Part shown: piece by piece, positions 8,592-17,460 of the stretch
Position numbering within the stretch: the first letter of the stretch is position 1
Layout: every line of letters starts with the position of its first letter
DNA from: Bacillota bacterium
Lineage (GTDB): Bacteria; Bacillota; Clostridia; Christensenellales; SZUA-584
DNA length: 64,000 nt
Direction: 5' to 3'
NCBI GenBank assembly: GCA_023428025.1
Contig: JAEYZN010000004.1
Location: 43,538 to 107,537 of the forward strand
The notes under the pieces: generated by a model
What the model was told of the DNA's origin: nothing
Databases searched by the model: none
What the model saw: the letters and a program-made list of their open reading frames with translations, nothing else
Translations under genes and position numbers: made by a program

Positions 8592-9340
8592 AATACCCTC
8601 CTTGTACAAATCTTGGTCGATCTTTAAGAAATATAAATAATGTTAACTATCCAGTATAGTAACAGCAGAGACCATAGAAATCCAGATAAACCAGCTAAGT
8701 ATTATTAACCGGGCAATTTCATGTATTGAAACTGGACAAAGGGGTTCAGACGCTCAGTTTTAAGACTTTCTCACTATCCATTTTCGGAGTTTGCAAATCC
8801 GGCGGAAGAACAGATGTTAATTTCTCAATCTGGAAAAGCTCTTGCGACAGGCATTTTAAATAACAAATAGAGCAGGCAATCTGGGCCTTCCACAGTAAAA
8901 ATGTTCAGGTTACCTACCCTAATTCAATTTGCCGTGCCTGAAGGAATTCAAATCCACGTCCTCAGGAGTCAAAGTCATAGCGCTTATTTGGGGAGCAGGA
9001 GGGTCTTGCCGGCATGTGGGAAGCAGTTTGCAGATGTCGGCGTTACGTTGATTGCTGTTTTCAATGCAATGCGTATTATAAATCGAAATAAACATAACGT
9101 ATGCTCAGTAGTGCTATATATTTGGGAATATCTTAATATTGTTATTAACAACATTGACAGCGCATATATATTTAATTACCATTTGAGTGAGATCGGATGC
9201 TATTTACGCCAGATAGATTAGCAGATACCTTATTCGCATTATCTTCTTACGCTTTGTTGGTAAGAATTTTACAGCTTAGGATTTTCATGGTATGCTGCAC
9301 ATATTATTATTAAGCGGACAATTGATGAAAGGAGTTTGCA
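8592..9340. other. AT-rich 750-base gap without a supported gene
   Basis: A 106-codon plus-strand frame at 8901-9221 has no ribosome binding site and no recognisable motif, so it is not called. The stretch is AT-rich with no clear hairpin repeat. Its last 100 bases must hold the promoter of the L,D-transpeptidase gene: a TATGCT-like -10 at about 9292 is visible, with a poor -35. Confidence 0.5.
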
Positions 9341-10447
9341 ATGGCGAATAGAGTTGGAATAAGAATAAAGAAAATGGTCCATTTTAGCTTATTGGCTTTT
9401 ATATTCATTTCGATATTTTTGCCCACAAACGTTTTTGCGTGGGATGAGTTAAAAAACACCGATCCGGAAAAATACTACATCGTGCTAGATATCAACAACC
9501 AATATGTAACTGTATATGAGAAGGATCAAAACGGAAAATATGAAAAGATTGTCCGTCGGTTTCTCTGCTCCAGCGGAAAATCCGGCACGGGAAAAGTTGA
9601 TCCCGAGACAGGCGAAAAGGATATCGGTATGCCTACGCCTACCGGAACCTGGCGGATTGGCGGACGGGAACGGTTTGGAAAATTTGCTGATTTCGGCGGT
9701 GTGTATGCCCGCTATTGGACACAGATCGTAGGAGATAATTACTTCCACTCGATTATGTTTAGTAAGCGCGACGTAAATACGATGCAACGCTCCGCTTTCA
9801 GTACTCTGGGGACGAGACAGTCACACGGTTGTGTACGCCTGTACGTCGAGGATGCGAAATGGTTGTATTATTATGCCTGCCCCGGCACATTAATTAACGT
9901 CACGGACCAAATTAAAGTGACCAGCGAGACGATGGCCATCAATAAAGCGTTAAAATTATCAGACTTCAAAGGATATAACGTATTTCAGAAAAGCATATTT
10001 GACACACCTGAGTTGCCTAATAAAACAGCATGGGTCGTTGTGGATAAAGCGGCCGTCAAAAGAGGTTCGGCTTCTAAATTCAGTACCGTGACAACTTTGA
10101 AAAAAGATGATGAAGTCGAGGTGCTGATCGAAAGCGATCCCTGGGTGAAGGTCAAGGTGAATGGCAAGGAAGGGTATATCATGCTCGCGCATATTACATA
10201 CGAACAGGGCGTCATCCAATCCAAACCGGATGCAGACATCGTATCGCCTGAAACCAAATGGATATATGATAAAATACTTGAAAAAGATGATAAAGAAGCT
10301 AACCATCGGATTATAAAAGTTCCTTTTGACTCTTCAGTTAAAGTGCTTGAAGTCTCTGGCGAGTGGACCAAAATTGATTATTCTGGTCATGAGGGCTGGC
10401 TCAGAAGCAAATTCCTCAAGAAGGATTGGGGAACGATTAGAGAATAA
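9341..10447 (+). CDS. Secreted L,D-transpeptidase (YkuD) with two SH3-like domains
   Basis: 368 residues; ATG follows GAAAGGAG. A signal peptide or N-terminal anchor spans residues 9-30 (basic start, hydrophobic run, then NVFAWDE). The YkuD catalytic domain covers about residues 45-190 and contains the HSIMFSK histidine strand and the SHGCVRL motif with the nucleophilic cysteine near residue 164. Two bacterial SH3-like domains follow (about 225-290 and 295-365), each ending in a conserved GYIML or GWLRS strand. L,D-transpeptidases form 3-3 cross-links or attach proteins to peptidoglycan outside the membrane and resist most beta-lactams. The gene is intact although flanked by decaying DNA. Confidence 0.93.
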   Translation: MANRVGIRIKKMVHFSLLAFIFISIFLPTNVFAWDELKNTDPEKYYIVLDINNQYVTVYEKDQNGKYEKIVRRFLCSSGKSGTGKVDPETGEKDIGMPTPTGTWRIGGRERFGKFADFGGVYARYWTQIVGDNYFHSIMFSKRDVNTMQRSAFSTLGTRQSHGCVRLYVEDAKWLYYYACPGTLINVTDQIKVTSETMAINKALKLSDFKGYNVFQKSIFDTPELPNKTAWVVVDKAAVKRGSASKFSTVTTLKKDDEVEVLIESDPWVKVKVNGKEGYIMLAHITYEQGVIQSKPDADIVSPETKWIYDKILEKDDKEANHRIIKVPFDSSVKVLEVSGEWTKIDYSGHEGWLRSKFLKKDWGTIRE

Positions 10448-10480
10448 ATCTGCCAATCTGCGCGCTGGCTCTCCTTTGTA

Positions 10481-10745
10481 TTATTCGTATATCATCTCGT
10501 GTAATATGATTTCCTCGGCTTGTGCTTGGCGGCGTTCATAGCGCCCACCCAAGCCCAACTGGTCACACGCTTTCAGTTCTTCATTGATGCCCTGCCTGCA
10601 CGCAATCTGCTGGGTTAAGGCCACTATGCGCTCTTTGGCGCGGTCATTGTTTTTGATAAGGCATTCTTCCAAACCAGCAAAAAAGAAGTTGGGTATAAAG
10701 CCCCTGCCGCTCCTGCTTGATGAATTCCAGCCTCATTCTGCCATG
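10481..10745 (-). pseudogene. TnpV-like transposon protein remnant (frameshifted)
   Basis: The minus strand encodes HGRMRLEFIKQERQGLYTQL, then, after a one-base shift in the A/T run at 10679-10684, FAGLEECLIKNNDRAKERIV and a conserved tail ending EEIILHEMIYE. This matches the C-terminal two thirds of TnpV, a small protein carried by Tn4451-like mobilisable elements and other clostridial integrative elements (family recalled, not searched). The N-terminal part is not readable in any frame upstream, and the two halves lie in different frames, so it is a dead copy. It is evidence of a past mobile element insertion. Confidence 0.65.
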
Positions 10746-10886
10746 CGATTAGCGCCGGAGCGGGTGAGAGGAGATGTTCTTTCAAAAAGCAGAAGAGGAG
10801 AAGACACAACGGAGGCTGCAACGCAACCGACAATCCCGCGGTATAAGCCGCTGAATGAACCTTGAAAATTTCATACGGAGGTCACA

Positions 10887-11100
10887 ATGAAGCACAAGTA
10901 CAGCCATACAGGAGCCGGGTTCATGCCCGATAAGAGACCGGCTCCGGAAGTTCCCGACCATGTGATTGAGTCGTTTGCCCGCTGTATATATCCCGCCCAT
11001 ACTGGCGTATATTGAGAGTGACGAAGGGCAAAGAGAATTCGCGGAGTGGAAGGAACGGAAGAAAGCTGAGGCGGAGCGGAAAACCCCAAAGCCTCAATAG
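10887..11100 (+). pseudogene. Small mobile-element-type ORF with one frameshift
   Basis: An ATG with an ideal ACGGAGGTCAC site starts a frame reading MKHKYSHTGAGFMPDKRPAP and on to RCIYPA, where a single extra base near 10995-10999 sends it to a stop. In the shifted frame the protein continues ILAYIESDEGQREFAEWKER and ends at 11100 just before a strong terminator. The joined product would be about 70 residues, charged at the C-terminus. Such small ORFs are common cargo next to TnpV in clostridial elements. The good start, stop and terminator show this was a real gene recently inactivated, or it contains a sequencing error. Confidence 0.6.
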
Positions 11101-11106
11101 ATGGAA

Positions 11107-11139
11107 GGAGAGCCGATACCCGCGTCGGCTCTCCTTTTT
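11107..11139 (+). terminator. Rho-independent terminator
   Basis: GGAGAGCCGA and TCGGCTCTCC form a perfect ten-pair stem with an eight-base loop, followed directly by five T residues. It lies seven bases after the small frameshifted ORF. Confidence 0.88.
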
Positions 11140-11592
11140 AATCATCCATCATTAAAATTACTGAACATATTTTCAATAATTCAAATTTAGATAATTATAT
11201 GAATATGAAGGAAAACCCTCAATACTAATAGGATAATAATATATTTTCTGTACACTTTTAAAATATTTCATAATAAGCATAAATTTATTTTGTTTATACT
11301 AGAATTAAGCTGCCTGGTTTCTTTTAGCCAAATAAACAACAAATCCGAACACCTCTCCGATAAAGAGAGGGTTCGGATTTGATTGCTGTGGAATATGTGG
11401 TGAAAAAAGCTGTCGGTCCCCGCGCGGACAAAAAAATACCGCGAACCACATGCGTTGATTCGCGATATTGGCTGCAGGCCCTGCCTGCTGTTTAATGTTG
11501 ACATAAAAGATGCGGATAGATTAGAGTATATTTGTTGTTTCTAAGTGATACAAAAAAGCTTTGCATGAATTCTAAGTAAAATGAAATACTTT
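11140..11592. repeat. AT-rich gap with strong hairpin and dispersed repeat copy 2
   Basis: No gene is seen. A hairpin at 11341-11380 pairs AAATCCGAAC plus CCTCTC with GAGAGG plus GTTCGGATTT around a short loop; on the minus strand it is followed by T-rich sequence and could act as a terminator. Positions about 11399-11516 resemble the repeat at 7887-8106: a GAAAAAAGCTG head, a GCGCGGACAAAAAAATACCG stretch and a GTTGACATAAAAGATGCGG tail. Confidence 0.6.
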
Positions 11593-12215
11593 ATGAGGAA
11601 TAAGTCAAAAGGAATTAGAGTATGACCCACCATATTCCATAAAGAAACGTCTTATATTAACGGTTCTTGCTGCAATCATTTATTTCTTTGCATGTGTGTG
11701 CATTGCGTTGCAATTTACATATGGATCTGAAGGTCACATTACAAAAATTGATTCTAATGCGATACGGGTGTTAAAAGAAGATATAGATTCCGTTAACGCA
11801 CTTCCGGATGGTACCATCTTAAATAAAGCAACCTACTATCACGGTATTTATATGGGAACAGGTGAATTGGCTGGATCATAATATTAATATTTATGTGACA
11901 TTACCTGACCCATCCGAACCAGCGAATGATTATATTGATCGTCATTTCCCATTAAAAGAGAATGGCTTTGAGTACGGTAGTCATCCTTCTTATGCAAAGA
12001 TTTTGAGAGAGAATAAAGATTCTGTCTACATGATGTTACATATTCTACTAAGCGATAAAAATGAGGTCGTGCATTCTTGGGCAACTGAAAATATTGAATA
12101 CACAACTCAGGATATAGCCAATACGTACCTGCTGATTGCACCACCATTGATTTTGTTATTAATCTGGATTCCATATGAAAAAATCAGAAAAAGAAATAAT
12201 GCCTCCACCCAATAG
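11593..12215 (+). pseudogene. Frameshifted bitopic membrane protein gene
   Basis: Three overlapping frames appear to be one broken gene. An ATG at 11593 reads MRNKSKGIR and stops. A second frame open from 11597 supplies SIKKRLILTVLAAIIYFFAC, a clear N-terminal membrane segment, and runs to a stop at 11881. A third frame open across 11862-12215 continues with INIYVTLPDPSEP and ends with a second membrane segment, YLLIAPPLILLLIWIPY, plus a basic tail. Two shifts are needed, near 11618 and near 11870, which argues for a true pseudogene. The protein family was not recognised. It would have had an extracytoplasmic domain of about 140 residues between two helices. Confidence 0.5.
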
Positions 12216-12245
12216 GCCAGAGGCATTGTAAAAGGGAATAACCAC

Positions 12246-12962
12246 TTATTCTTGTGACTTGTAGAACGATATTTTATTAGCAAACTGCTCTGCTATCAAT
12301 TCACCATAAGCCATATAATCAAAAGTCCCTATGCTCTCTGAAAAACGCTGCACAGTGAGATATGATCCATAGGTGTATCCCCATGCTGCGTCTTTGAGTG
12401 TACATGGCAAGCCGGTCCACATTTCGTGTCTATCTATGACATAACTTTCGAATCTTGCAAACCGCCCATTCCAATCCCTCAGATAATAATTTTGCATAAC
12501 AGCGTGAATGGGTTCATCGCTTAAACTCTGAAAAAGAGAAACGGCATCAACATCCTGAATAAAATCTACCCAATCAAAATCACCAGCCCCATTTGGCACT
12601 ATATTCCCGTTTCTATCATAAAAGTATAAGCATTTTGTGCCGTGGCCGGGTCAATCCCAATTAAATTGTAGATATCATTTGCATTAAAATAGTTGTTGCC
12701 TCCAGAATTCAGAGTGTTTTGCAAAGCGGCTCCAAGCTGTAATAGATCACCAGCCCAGCCCATCAGGCTGTCAAGTTGATTGTCAAAACTCGAGTAAGGG
12801 AATGGGCTTCTATACAATAGCGCATTAATAGTCGCTGCCAGGTGAGTTACTTCAATTTCCTGTTCTGAGAGCGGTTCAGTCATTCGAATATCCTCTGGAT
12901 TTATCTCAGGATGCTCTGAAGCCACAAAAGCAACAAAACCATCATCAACCTCTCCTGCAGTG
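12246..12962 (-). pseudogene. Unknown protein, broken into two frames
   Basis: Two minus-strand frames adjoin. The first is open from about 12962 and reads through ASEHPEINPEDIRM, EVTHLAATINALL and a GWAGDLLQLGAAL segment to a stop at 12599. The second continues in another frame with FYDRNGNIVPNGAGDFDWVD and ends at 12246 after ANKISFYKSQE. The first frame would run from NAY straight into FYDRNG if one base were gained or lost near 12610-12620, so one gene of about 235 codons is likely. No family was recognised; the GWAGDL segment recalls surface or phage-associated proteins but this is not firm. No start codon with a ribosome binding site is visible because its 5' end abuts the truncated peptidoglycan-binding gene. 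Confidence 0.45.
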
Positions 12963-12965
12963 ATA

Positions 12966-13829
12966 TCATTTTTCTAATACCTGTATTTCCTCAGGCGTTA
13001 AATCTTTATCTATACCACCATCTACTTTTGTAAGATACCTCCCAACTGTATTATAACCGGCGTTTACCAATGTCATTGCTTTAGCGGCTGTAAGCCTGGT
13101 TGAAGTGTCGCAAGCCGTGGCGGGACGAGTTGTATCCCCACAGCTTTTCAAAAGGGAGCCCCAAGTTCTTTTGCCAGCTATACCATCCGCCCCGATACAG
13201 GCAAATTCTTGAAAGCCGTATACCGCATTATACGTTCCAGTTCCAAAGGTGCCCGTAAATCCTCCGGGATAAAAACCGTTAATTGCAAGTGACCATTGGA
13301 GTAAGCGTCTAGAATTGGTATAACCGCTTGTGTTTCTGGAGAGGACTGGTGCTTTGTCCAGCGTACCATCGCCGAAGATACCGTCTATTGGCGTCGCTTC
13401 CCATTCAACTTGTACTGCTTTGATCAGGTTCCTGTGGGATTTCCTCTCCCATATCCCATTAGGCGCAGTCAACCCAATCCGTGATCCGTAATACTGGTTA
13501 AGCCCCATCTGGACCTGATGCTTATACGCGTCATAAGGATCACTTGTATCGGTAAACCTATACCCATCGGTGTTCATTATTCCCTGCAGGATATAAGGCC
13601 TTACTATCCCATCCTGAGTAATGCCTGCATCGGACTGAAAGTCTCTAATTCCATTAGCCGTTCCCGGTCCAAAAATGCCGGTAAAACCTCCGGGATTATA
13701 TCCTTTGCACCAGAGAGAACCCTGAATAATATAGTGCAGGTTTTCCGGCGTCGCGGTATCAACGTCGGGAACAATGATGACTTTACTATATTTGATGCTC
13801 AGGAGGAACGGTGGTAAACTAACGGCAGT
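12966..13829 (-). pseudogene. Peptidoglycan-binding/DUF1906-type gene, truncated at both ends
   Basis: A 288-codon frame opens just after a stop at 13830-13832 with no usable start codon and ends early at 12966. It encodes three peptidoglycan-binding-like repeats, each with the phrase GFYPGGFTGTFG or GYNPGGFTGIFG followed by a helix such as YNAVYGFQEF. After these comes the start of a DUF1906 (Rv2525c-like glycosidase) domain: KAMTLVNAGYNTVGRYLT. In intact relatives this domain continues about 150 residues with the catalytic region; here it stops at EEIQVLEK. The N-terminal repeat is also incomplete. It probably derives from a phage or secreted wall hydrolase and is no longer functional. Confidence 0.65.
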
Positions 13830-14153
13830 TCAAAGCGGACTGTCTAAAATTTTATCAATAGAAGCTAACAGTTTGTCCTATTGATGCTAATGGAATGTGT
13901 TGACGAAAAAGATGCAGGCCCGCTTTCCCTATTATATGTGTACGTATGATAAACCGCTCCAATAAAGCCCAATCCTTAAAATGACTGGATTTCAAGGAAG
14001 TAAATTGGCACCATATATTCAAGCACGGCTGATGGGACGGAATATGGAAAAGGAGTGATTCCTGCCCTCAACAGCTTAGTGCAGCATATAAAACGGAAAG
14101 CCTTGACTTGAACGCTTGCCGCTACCTTCATACATATATTTCCGGCTTCAACT
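13830..14153. repeat. Gap with dispersed GTTGACGAAAAAG repeat, copy 3
   Basis: Positions about 13893-13922 read GAATGTGTTGACGAAAAAG then a TGCAGGCCCG end, nearly identical to 7887-7916. Only this head or tail is present. Nothing else is recognised; a 26-codon frame at 13981 has no ribosome binding site. Confidence 0.6.
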
Positions 14154-16034
14154 TTACAACATATACATCTCAAGAGATAAAACGGCAAATGTCATAGCAA
14201 AGCCCATGCACAGTGTGATAATATACGCTGTTTTTTGCATTGTGCTGGAGGTCAGCCTGCGCCAATTTATGGCGAGAAGGATGGCATATGCAACCGGCAG
14301 CGCACCTAAAACAATGCTTGCGGCGATATTGGGCGTCAGCGCCGCAAACGATCCTTTCATCGAGAACATCATGCTTGCAACGGATATGATATTGACAACC
14401 AACAGCAGGACGGCGGCACAAAGTATGAGCTGATACTTTTTGAAGGCGTCGCGTTTTCGTCCCTGCTTTTTAAGCTTACGCAGGGCGAACCGTATGAAGC
14501 CTGCGATAAGAACGACCGCGCTCCACAGTACCGCAATTGCAAGCCCTATAGCGGCAAGGGCTAAGGCCCAGACATCGGCGTCCGCCTCAACCATATCTCC
14601 ATAAAGCGCGGATAACTTCTTTGTTCCGTGGCTCTCCGAGTATCTTGCGAGCGTATCCACTTCCAACGCCCCCACCCTCTGGGTCATCAGCAAGGTGTTT
14701 GGCCCTACCTGCCTGGCATATATTTCAGCCAAGCCGAATAAGGATACTTTTAAATCGCCGCCGCCGGCATTCAGCAGCGGCCGCAAGCCAAGCAGGGTAT
14801 ACATCTTGCCGATTCCCTGCCGGATCGTTCTGGCAGAATAGTAAAGCCCCGTCATCTTTGATATGTCGGTCTTTACATGCTCCGGCGCCGTTTGCGTCAG
14901 CTCTCCGAATACGAGTTTGGGCAAACCCAAATTGTATACGAGTTCGCCTCCTTGATTGGTCATGATAACCATGCCCACGCCCGAACGCGGATCGAGCAAC
15001 AGGTATGAAGAATACATATTGGTATTTCCGCCGTGCCCAAGCACTTGTACATTGAACTCATACGACCAAAAGCCGTGGCAATTAAAATCAATATCCGTAT
15101 CAGTATAACGTAGAGTCGGCGAGAACATTTCCGCAAGCGTTCCGCTTTTTGTAAACAGCCTGGTCGTTCCATTGTCATCCGGAACAAGCGCTTTGGCGAA
15201 TGTCAGCAAGTCGTCAAGCGTCCCTGCGGCCGAACCCGCAGGATAGAGATTCAGATAAAACAATCCATCGCCCATCGGTATCCGTTCGGTCGTATAGCCT
15301 TCGGCTTCCTGCAGTTTTGATGACACCCATTCATTATCGGAAAATGTCGGCGACAGTGCGCTATGCTCCATTCCCAGCGGTTTAAAAATGTTGTCCTGCA
15401 CATAATCGTAAAATGGCTGCCCGCTGATACGCTCCACAATATACCCTGCCAGCGCAACACCCCAGTTGGAATATGCGCATACGGTACCCGGTTCAAAAAT
15501 CTGAGCAGGTTCGGTCGCCTTTAGCGCCTCGCTTAAACCCAATACGCTGTCGGCATCCGTGGCACACATCTGAAAAACGGTATCCTGCCAGCCCGCATTA
15601 TGGTTCATCAGGTTGAACATGGTAATCGGCGCGTCGTATGTCAGCCTGGTTAAAAAGCCGTCGGGCAGGTATTCGCGGACATCCGCTTCCAAAGCGATTT
15701 GCCCCCGCTCCCAAAGCTGCATGACGCTCACCCATACGAGCAACTTGGACACTGACCCCCATTCGTAGACAGTTTCATCATCAGCCGCCAGGCCACTTTC
15801 GATATTCGCATAGCCATATGCCGTTTTGTATATGGTTTCCTGTCCTCGGAAAACCGCCGCAGAAACAGCGGCGGTCGTATCCTCATGCTCTTGAATATAC
15901 GCTTCTATTCTTTCCCCTATTTCGGCATCACCCACCCCTGAGGGAAGGGCTTCTTCAGTCGCAAAAACTGCAGCCGGAAAAAGCGAAAAACAGAACGCCA
16001 TTACAAGAATTATCAAAATCAACCGATGTTTCAT
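14154..16034 (-). CDS. Membrane-anchored serine hydrolase (beta-lactamase/PBP4*-like)
   Basis: 626 residues from the ATG at 16034, preceded by GGAGGAG. Residues 1-25 form a signal peptide ending VFATEE. The class C beta-lactamase-like domain spans about 40-380, with the SVSK tetrad (Ser94, Lys97), the YSN motif in VCAYSNWGVALAG and the HGG triad in LGHGGNTNM. After a linker domain, the C-terminal 150 residues contain about five hydrophobic segments that place the protein in the membrane. Proteins of this plan are D-amino-acid peptidases or esterases acting on the outer face; true beta-lactamase activity is unlikely to be the main role. No regulator is adjacent. Confidence 0.9.
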   Translation of the reverse strand: MKHRLILIILVMAFCFSLFPAAVFATEEALPSGVGDAEIGERIEAYIQEHEDTTAAVSAAVFRGQETIYKTAYGYANIESGLAADDETVYEWGSVSKLLVWVSVMQLWERGQIALEADVREYLPDGFLTRLTYDAPITMFNLMNHNAGWQDTVFQMCATDADSVLGLSEALKATEPAQIFEPGTVCAYSNWGVALAGYIVERISGQPFYDYVQDNIFKPLGMEHSALSPTFSDNEWVSSKLQEAEGYTTERIPMGDGLFYLNLYPAGSAAGTLDDLLTFAKALVPDDNGTTRLFTKSGTLAEMFSPTLRYTDTDIDFNCHGFWSYEFNVQVLGHGGNTNMYSSYLLLDPRSGVGMVIMTNQGGELVYNLGLPKLVFGELTQTAPEHVKTDISKMTGLYYSARTIRQGIGKMYTLLGLRPLLNAGGGDLKVSLFGLAEIYARQVGPNTLLMTQRVGALEVDTLARYSESHGTKKLSALYGDMVEADADVWALALAAIGLAIAVLWSAVVLIAGFIRFALRKLKKQGRKRDAFKKYQLILCAAVLLLVVNIISVASMMFSMKGSFAALTPNIAASIVLGALPVAYAILLAINWRRLTSSTMQKTAYIITLCMGFAMTFAVLSLEMYML

Positions 16035-16589
16035 AAAACGCTCCTCCGTTATGTCTGCCGGGTCATTATACCATGCGCCCATATCTTGCGTATATGTTTA
16101 ATGGTTATTTTACATCGTTACGCAAAGGTTTTACAAGGTTTTGACAAAGACGTCAGAGCAATTCGATTACCACTGCTTTTTTTAATAGAAACAGGTCTGC
16201 CTACTGTTTGAAAGTTAGGTCTAAAAAGATGCTTCGCTTTATTATTGCCCGGCAGGCGTCTTTTTTAAAAAATTCAGAAAAAAGGATATTAAGAGCCTCC
16301 ATCAACGCCGACAGCATCAAAGGACAATAAATTAAAAAGCACCGAATCAATTGGAAGAAAGCCATTGAAACCGCCGCTTCCAGGAATCGGGTTCTGGAAA
16401 AGGGGGTTCGAATGTCCATCTATCGAGTTTTCTCAAGGCGAAATGAGCATTTTTGCAATTTATAGTTCCAGAATCAGACTTCTCTTTGGCATCATAAAAA
16501 CGCCATTGCAACGCGCTTTTTAGCGGAAACAGGTAGGCCATTTGAACAATTCTAGTTTTTTTGTTCAAATTCCCTACCTGTTATCATTA
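16035..16589. other. 555-base gap with tRNA-distal inverted repeats
   Basis: No gene is supported. It contains the large inverted repeat listed at 16528-16582, a hairpin-like pair AAAAAGATGC/GCGTCTTTTTT at about 16228-16266 that could stop minus-strand transcripts, and two related GAAACAGGT stretches (about 16187 and 16526). The promoter of the serine hydrolase gene should lie within the first 100 bases but no consensus was identified. Confidence 0.5.
16528..16582 (-). terminator. Large inverted repeat immediately after the tRNA pair
   Basis: AACAGGTAGG-CC-ATTTGAACAA pairs with TTGTTCAAAT-TC-CCTACCTGTT, giving 20 matched pairs with one internal two-base mismatch and an eleven-base loop. It lies eight bases past the encoded CCA of tRNA-Ala. 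On the minus strand the loop has A residues and no long T tract follows, so it may be a terminator or a different structured element. Confidence 0.6.
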
Positions 16590-16665
16590 TGGTGGAGATA
16601 AGGGGATTCGAACCCCTGGCCTCTGCATTGCGAACGCAGCGCTCTACCAACTGAGCCATATCCCC
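16590..16665 (-). tRNA. tRNA-Ala (anticodon CGC)
   Basis: A full cloverleaf with encoded CCA. The acceptor stem GGGGATA/TATCTCC contains the G3-U70 pair that identifies alanine tRNAs. The D arm is GCTCAGTTGGTAGAGC, the anticodon stem-loop has CTGCG-TTCGCAA-TGCAG with anticodon CGC, and the T arm is AGGGGTTCGAATCCCCT. It reads GCG codons, which suits a GC-rich genome. Confidence 0.97.
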
Positions 16666-16670
16666 ATAAG

Positions 16671-16761
16671 TGGCGGAGAAGGTGGGATTCGAACCCACGT
16701 GCCGGTTACCCGACAAACGCATTTCGAGTGCGCCCCGTTATGACCACTTCGATACTTCTCC
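16671..16761 (-). tRNA. tRNA-Ser (anticodon CGA)
   Basis: Class II tRNA with encoded CCA, acceptor stem GGAGAAG/CTTCTCC, discriminator G, a long variable arm and anticodon loop CTCGAAA giving anticodon CGA for UCG codons. It is five bases upstream of tRNA-Ala and clearly cotranscribed. Confidence 0.97.
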
Positions 16762-16824
16762 ATGAAATGCGGGTCATCAACTGTTTCGAGCCCCGGTTCC
16801 GCTAAATCGTCGCTACGGATTCGT

Positions 16825-16853
16825 ATTATATAACATTCGCGCGCAATATTCAA
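16825..16853 (-). promoter_or_regulatory. Sigma-A-type promoter for the tRNA-Ser/tRNA-Ala pair
   Basis: Minus strand TTGAAT (16848-16853), 17-base spacer, TATAAT (16825-16830). The transcript would begin about 60 bases before tRNA-Ser. Confidence 0.8.
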
Positions 16854-16960
16854 GCACTAATTTTCAACATCCGCTATACACAATTTTATGTTTTTTTGGC
16901 GCTGCTGCGCAGCCTGATATTCGCCCGTACACGCATACGCTTCTGCCCAACAGAGTCGCA

Positions 16961-17460
16961 TCAAGGCAGCAATGCGCTGACCAGCGCGGCCATACCGGCG
17001 GCAAGCAGGCTGATAAACAGCCCAATCACGGTTCCTAAAGCAAAGCCGCGCAGATGAAACCAGGGATCGCGGTATTCCTTTTCCATATCCTCGGTGCCCG
17101 GCAGCCTTACCTTGGGACTGCGGCAAAACCAAAGCCAGTCGAGCACCACCAGGTCGAACAGGTTCACGACCATAAACAGGCCAAACCCGTACAAGAATGC
17201 AGGGAAAAACGTGCGCGCGCCGCTCAGCCAGCCAAGGGCAGCCAGCACGGCCGCCAATATCGGGACAAAGGCCAGCTTTTTTTCATATGCGCCCGCTCTT
17301 CATGACGTATCGTGCCCTGGTATTGCGGCAGGCTCTCCACACGCCTGCGTATCGCCGTGGGATACGACATGATCCCCTTGATGGGATCGCGCATCAGTTT
17401 AAACGGCACCGCGATGGTGAACAACGCGCACAGAACGACGCTCTCGATCAGAAAAATCAT
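16961..17460 (-). pseudogene. Integral membrane protein gene after mfd, split by a poly-A frameshift
   Basis: An ATG at 17460 overlaps the mfd stop. The frame encodes a membrane segment (FLIESVVLCALFTIAVPF) and a conserved cytoplasmic stretch (IMSYPTAIRRRVESLPQYQG) before AHMKK. There the minus strand has exactly seven A residues (17277-17283). With eight, the frame would continue KKLAFVPILAAVLAALGWLS into the second open frame (16961-17257), which holds three more membrane helices and the GTEDMEKEYRDPWFHLRG segment. The joined product would be about 165 residues and is familiar from clostridial hypothetical membrane proteins. The interruption could be a real mutation, a sequencing error, or slippage at the A run. 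Function is unknown. Confidence 0.65.

Noticed and set aside
8901..9221. 106-codon plus-strand frame in the AT-rich gap
   Set aside because: No ribosome binding site, no recognised domain and low-complexity AT-driven residue content.
12246..13829. Possible intact prophage lysis module
   Set aside because: Only broken peptidoglycan-binding and unknown fragments are present; no capsid, terminase, integrase or portal genes are seen.
16561..16743. A 60-codon plus-strand frame over the tRNA genes with GGIRTHVPVTR-like text
   Set aside because: This is the well-known spurious translation of antisense tRNA sequence; the two tRNAs explain the bases fully.
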